Below are positions 5,689 through 7,909 of a DNA stretch of 7,909 nucleotides, piece by piece. Where the stretch lies: the NCBI GenBank assembly GCA_030544165.1, contig JAUNRP010000039.1, positions 2,326 through 10,234 on the forward strand. The letters run 5' to 3'. Origin of the DNA: a bacterium. GTDB lineage: Bacteria; Actinomycetota; Actinomycetes; Actinomycetales; Actinomycetaceae. Within the stretch, counting starts at the first letter, position 1. The number at the start of each line of letters is the position of its first letter. Position numbers and translations under genes: made by a program. A model generated the notes under the pieces. The model was not told where the DNA came from. It saw only the letters and a program-made list of their open reading frames with translations, and searched no databases.

Positions 5689-6527
5689 TGGCGTCGCGGA
5701 GGGAAGCGGGAATCGCACGGCGCCCCCTGATCCCCCCGCGGATTCCATGGCCGGGACCGGATCTGGAGGCGGATATCTCGCTGCGCCGGCGCCACACCTG
5801 GGAGGTGTGGCTGGTGCTCGGCGTCTCCCTCCTCTTCTCCGGAGCGCACTCGATCATCCGCATCATCGAGCGGCTCTCGGCGCCCACTCCGCTCGGGCAG
5901 CAGTCGGTGGCCATGAACACCCCGATGGCGCAGCGCTCCCTGATCGATCTGGCCTTCCAGCTCAACTCGATCGTGTTCACCCTGGTACCCGTGGCCCTCG
6001 CGCTCTTCCTGCTCGCGGGAGACCGGACCAACCCGTTCCGGCGCATCGGCTTCGATCTCCGGATGCCCCTGCGGGACCTCGGGGGCGCCTTCGCGATCGG
6101 CGCCGTCATCGGGATCCCGGGACTCGCCTTCTACCTGCTGGGGCGCGAGATGGGCATGACAGTTGCCATCACGCCCGCCGCCCTCCAACCGGAGTGGTGG
6201 GCGGTGCCCATCCTGCTGCTCGCGGCCGCCAAGAACGCCATCCTCGAGGAGGTCCTGGTGGTGGGCTACGCGCTCGAGCGCTGGCGGCAGGCGGGGTGGA
6301 GCTGGTGGACGGCCTCGCTCACCTCCGCCACCATCCGAGGCTCCTACCACCTGTACCAGGGCATCGGCCCGTTCTTCGGAAACCTGGTGATGGGGCTGGT
6401 GTTCAACGAGGCCTACCGGAGGTGGGGGAGGACCATGCCGCTGGTGCTGGCCCACTTCCTCATCGATCTGGTGGCGTTCGTGGGCTGGTGGCTCCTCCCG
6501 CAAGCCGCGCGGGACTTCTTCTCCTGA
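5688..6527 (+). CDS. CPBP family intramembrane glutamic endopeptidase (Abi/Rce1-like)
   Basis: The protein has 279 aa with several membrane segments: about 38-58, 92-110, 131-151, 172-186, 205-216, 226-240 and 251-270. The N-terminal 35 residues are Arg/Pro-rich and soluble. CPBP motif 1 is EEVLVVGYALER (E187, E188), motif 2 is RGSYHLYQG (H221), and motif 3 is HFLID (H256, D260). The family includes the CAAX prenyl protease Rce1 and bacterial bacteriocin-immunity or maturation proteases. The arginine of the classical EExxxR motif is replaced by V192, a form I associate with actinobacterial members. The substrate is unknown. The GTG at 5688 overlaps the asparaginase stop (TAGTG), with GGGGGAG just upstream, indicating translational coupling. 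A functional link to asparagine use is not evident. No terminator is visible in the 36 bp before the converging amidotransferase gene. Confidence 0.88.
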   Translation: MASRREAGIARRPLIPPRIPWPGPDLEADISLRRRHTWEVWLVLGVSLLFSGAHSIIRIIERLSAPTPLGQQSVAMNTPMAQRSLIDLAFQLNSIVFTLVPVALALFLLAGDRTNPFRRIGFDLRMPLRDLGGAFAIGAVIGIPGLAFYLLGREMGMTVAITPAALQPEWWAVPILLLAAAKNAILEEVLVVGYALERWRQAGWSWWTASLTSATIRGSYHLYQGIGPFFGNLVMGLVFNEAYRRWGRTMPLVLAHFLIDLVAFVGWWLLPQAARDFFS

Positions 6528-6563
6528 CCTCTGCGAGGCTGGCCCGGCGGGCGTGCGGCGCCC

Positions 6564-7289
6564 TCAGGCGGCGTAGCGCGCCACGAAGTTCGCGAGAATC
6601 CTGTTGGCCGCCTCGGTGTCCACGTTCGAGTTGGCGGCGTAGACGGCCTCGTAGTCCGAGAAGTATCCGGCGTCCCGGTACTGGTCCACCCGGTTGAGGA
6701 AGCCCCGCGTGTCCAACTCGGGGTGGAACTGGGTGCCGTACATGTTCGTGCCCACCCGGAACATCTGGACCGGGCAGAACTGCGAGCTGGCGAGCAACTG
6801 TGCGGTTCGCGGGAGTTGGGAGCAGGCCTCGTGGTGGCCCACGAACGCGGTGAACTGGGCGGGGATCCCCTGCAGGAGGGGATCTGCCAGGCCCTCGGGT
6901 TGCAGCCTGATGGTGGTGTTCCCCGCATCCTCGGAGTAGAGGGTATCGATGCGGCCACCCTGGTGGACCGCGAGTGTTCCGACCCCGTAGCACGCGCCCA
7001 GGAAGGGGTAGTCCAACGGCACGATCTGATCGAGGAGGCCGGCCAGCTCGTGCTCCACCCGGAGCTGGAGTTCGGACTTGTTGACCCGTGGGGTGGAGGT
7101 ATCGAACGGGGAGCCGCCGAGCATGATCCCGGACCATGCCGCGGGATCGAACTCCGGGAGGGGCTGCTTCTCGAGCCGGAACTGCACCAACTCGTGCTCG
7201 TCCAGGCCTCCGAACCGGAGGAAGGCGTCCCTCTCCTCCTCTGCGAGGTGGTCCTCCGGGCGCGTGGAGATGAGGAGGAACGGCTTCAT
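6564..7289 (-). CDS. Class I glutamine amidotransferase, stand-alone (GuaA N-domain-like)
   Basis: From the ATG at 7289 the protein has 241 aa. It is a single GATase1 domain that would release ammonia from glutamine or cleave a related gamma-glutamyl bond. The nucleophile is C100 in GACYGVG (98-104); the rest of the triad is H189 and E191 in GTQFHPE. GIMLGGSP (54-61) is the typical oxyanion-side strand. There is no ATP-pyrophosphatase or other synthetase domain and no such partner nearby, so it is not GMP synthase itself; the acceptor is unknown. The C-terminal 45 residues after the triad are helical. A GTG three codons upstream (7298) is also open, but the ATG gives the MKPFLL start usual for these proteins. 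Upstream, TAGGGT can be read as a -10 box 7 nt before the ATG, or AGGGTG as a weak ribosome site. It lies 19 bp downstream of the DUF4190-like gene. Confidence 0.88.
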   Translation of the reverse strand: MKPFLLISTRPEDHLAEEERDAFLRFGGLDEHELVQFRLEKQPLPEFDPAAWSGIMLGGSPFDTSTPRVNKSELQLRVEHELAGLLDQIVPLDYPFLGACYGVGTLAVHQGGRIDTLYSEDAGNTTIRLQPEGLADPLLQGIPAQFTAFVGHHEACSQLPRTAQLLASSQFCPVQMFRVGTNMYGTQFHPELDTRGFLNRVDQYRDAGYFSDYEAVYAANSNVDTEAANRILANFVARYAA

Positions 7290-7296
7290 TCGGCAC

Positions 7297-7302
7297 ACCC
7301 TA
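7297..7302 (-). promoter_or_regulatory. Possible -10 box (or ribosome site) of the glutamine amidotransferase gene
   Basis: On the minus strand TAGGGT fits TANNNT and is followed by 7 nt and the ATG at 7289, the same spacing as at the other starts here. The overlapping AGGGTG could instead be a weak Shine-Dalgarno for co-transcription with the gene upstream, which ends at 7309. The sequence alone does not decide between these. Confidence 0.3.
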
Positions 7303-7308
7303 GCGAAC

Positions 7309-7803
7309 TCATGACCGGGTGAGTTGCCAGGCGATCCAGAACATGAGCCACAGCACGGCGCCCATTGCGCCGATGGTCACGGCCGTGCGTGAGGCACCCC
7401 GGCCGGCGATGGTCCCCTCGCGGGTTTCCTGGAGTCCGAGTGCGCCGAACACGATCCCCACCAGCAGGAGCGGGAAGACCACGAGGCCGATCGCGGAGAT
7501 CCACACCCCGGGGACCGCCCAGCGCGTCTGCGGGGGGCGCGGGGCGAGGTAGCCGGGACCGGAGAACACCCGCGAGCGATTGATGGACTCCGTGCCGGGG
7601 AAGACGAAGGTGCCGTCTTCGCGCCGCCTCCCCAACACCTGGACGCCGGCGCGGGCCGCGTCCTCGAGTCCGCCCTGGTAGCTCTCGCCCACGGTGGTGG
7701 TGCGATCCGAGCCCACCGGGGAGAACCCGGCGTAGGGATCTACCCGGTCCCCGCCCGCGAGTGGGGCGGAGGCGTAGGGCTCCTGCGGAGGGTGGGTGCC
7801 CAC
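7309..7803 (-). CDS. Small DUF4190-like membrane protein
   Basis: From the chosen GTG the protein has 164 aa. Residues 1-95 are hydrophilic and rich in Pro, Gly and Arg. Residues of about 97-123 form a first membrane helix containing LLLVGIVFGALGLQETREG, then a GRGASRTA loop, then a second helix (about 140-161) near the C-terminus. Two C-terminal helices linked by a Gly/Arg loop after a disordered Pro-rich segment match DUF4190 proteins, whose function is unknown. The frame is open beyond the start to the window edge (GTG at 7890, ATG at 7872), but that stretch uses AGG four times and reads as an Arg-rich peptide, while another frame reads as an acidic protein tail ending at 7811. The start at 7803 leaves a 7-nt gap to that tail and gives a GTHPPQEPYASAP N-terminus typical of the family; GGAGAAGG lies about 11 nt upstream. 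The start remains uncertain. Confidence 0.7.
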   Translation of the reverse strand: MGTHPPQEPYASAPLAGGDRVDPYAGFSPVGSDRTTTVGESYQGGLEDAARAGVQVLGRRREDGTFVFPGTESINRSRVFSGPGYLAPRPPQTRWAVPGVWISAIGLVVFPLLLVGIVFGALGLQETREGTIAGRGASRTAVTIGAMGAVLWLMFWIAWQLTRS

Positions 7804-7810
7804 GCCCCGC

Positions 7811-7909
7811 TCAGCCTTCTCCCGAAGCCGTGCCTGCGCCCTCGCCCTCAGAGACGGCCTCACCGGCACCATCGGCCTCGATGCCCGCACCGCCGTCCCC
7901 GGGAGCCTC
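7811..7909 (-). CDS. 3' end of an upstream gene: acidic Gly/Glu/Ala tail (partial)
   Basis: In the frame entering from the right edge, 32 codons read without a stop to TGA at 7811-7813. The peptide is Gly/Glu/Ala-rich (it contains GAGEAVSEGEGAG) and resembles the disordered acidic C-terminus of a larger protein. Its codons (GAG, GGC, GCC) suit this genome better than the AGG-rich overlapping frame. The gene identity cannot be told. It would lie 7 nt before the DUF4190-like gene on the same strand, suggesting an operon. Confidence 0.45.
   Translation of the reverse strand, partial: EAPGDGGAGIEADGAGEAVSEGEGAGTASGEG

Noticed and set aside
5316..6503. Minus-strand ORF across the asparaginase and CPBP genes (395 aa)
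   Set aside because: It spans two well-supported genes and their junction and is His/Arg/Pro-rich low-complexity sequence, as expected from an antisense frame.
6542..6552. GCCCGGCGGGC dyad as terminator between the CPBP and amidotransferase genes
   Set aside because: The loop would be a single base and no T-run follows on either strand.

Overview
The window comes from a high-G+C actinobacterium, probably of the Micrococcales. The reasons are G/C-biased third codon positions, frequent GTG starts, tRNA-encoded CCA, TANNNT -10 boxes placed 6-7 nt before start codons, and gene families common in that group (class II sirtuin, DUF4190-like membrane protein, CPBP protease with an EEVLVVG motif). 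G+C looks close to 70 % by eye; I did not compute it, and I cannot name a genus.

Layout from left to right. Bases 1-1191 (+) are the 3' part of a cell-wall M23 metallopeptidase gene with a long acidic Pro/Glu/Ala region. It converges on a class II sirtuin gene (1188-2144, -), and the two stop codons share one CTAG. The sirtuin diverges from a tRNA-Ser(CGA) gene (2290-2377, +). After the tRNA comes a structured intergenic stretch: a perfect 26-bp palindrome that works as a bidirectional terminator, a second perfect 26-bp palindrome of unrelated sequence, and two tandem 21-bp repeats. The repeats abut the stop codon of a GH13 oligo-1,6-glucosidase-like gene (2504-4510, -), which has an unusual N-terminal helical domain and an insertion before its acid/base loop.

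The glucosidase diverges from a two-gene operon (+): a Rhizobium-type L-asparaginase (4684-5688), then a CPBP intramembrane protease (5688-6527) joined to it by a 1-nt stop/start overlap. That operon converges on a minus-strand group: a stand-alone class I glutamine amidotransferase (6564-7289), preceded by a small DUF4190-like membrane protein gene (7309-7803) and, cut by the right edge, what looks like the acidic tail of another gene (7811-7909).

Most of the window is ordinary chromosomal housekeeping and metabolism. No insertion sequence, CRISPR array, phage gene or toxin-antitoxin pair is visible, and I do not see a new multi-gene system. The parts most worth a second look are the palindrome and repeat cluster at 2380-2508, the recurrent leaderless-promoter geometry (three protein genes and the tRNA), and the two unusual segments of the GH13 enzyme.
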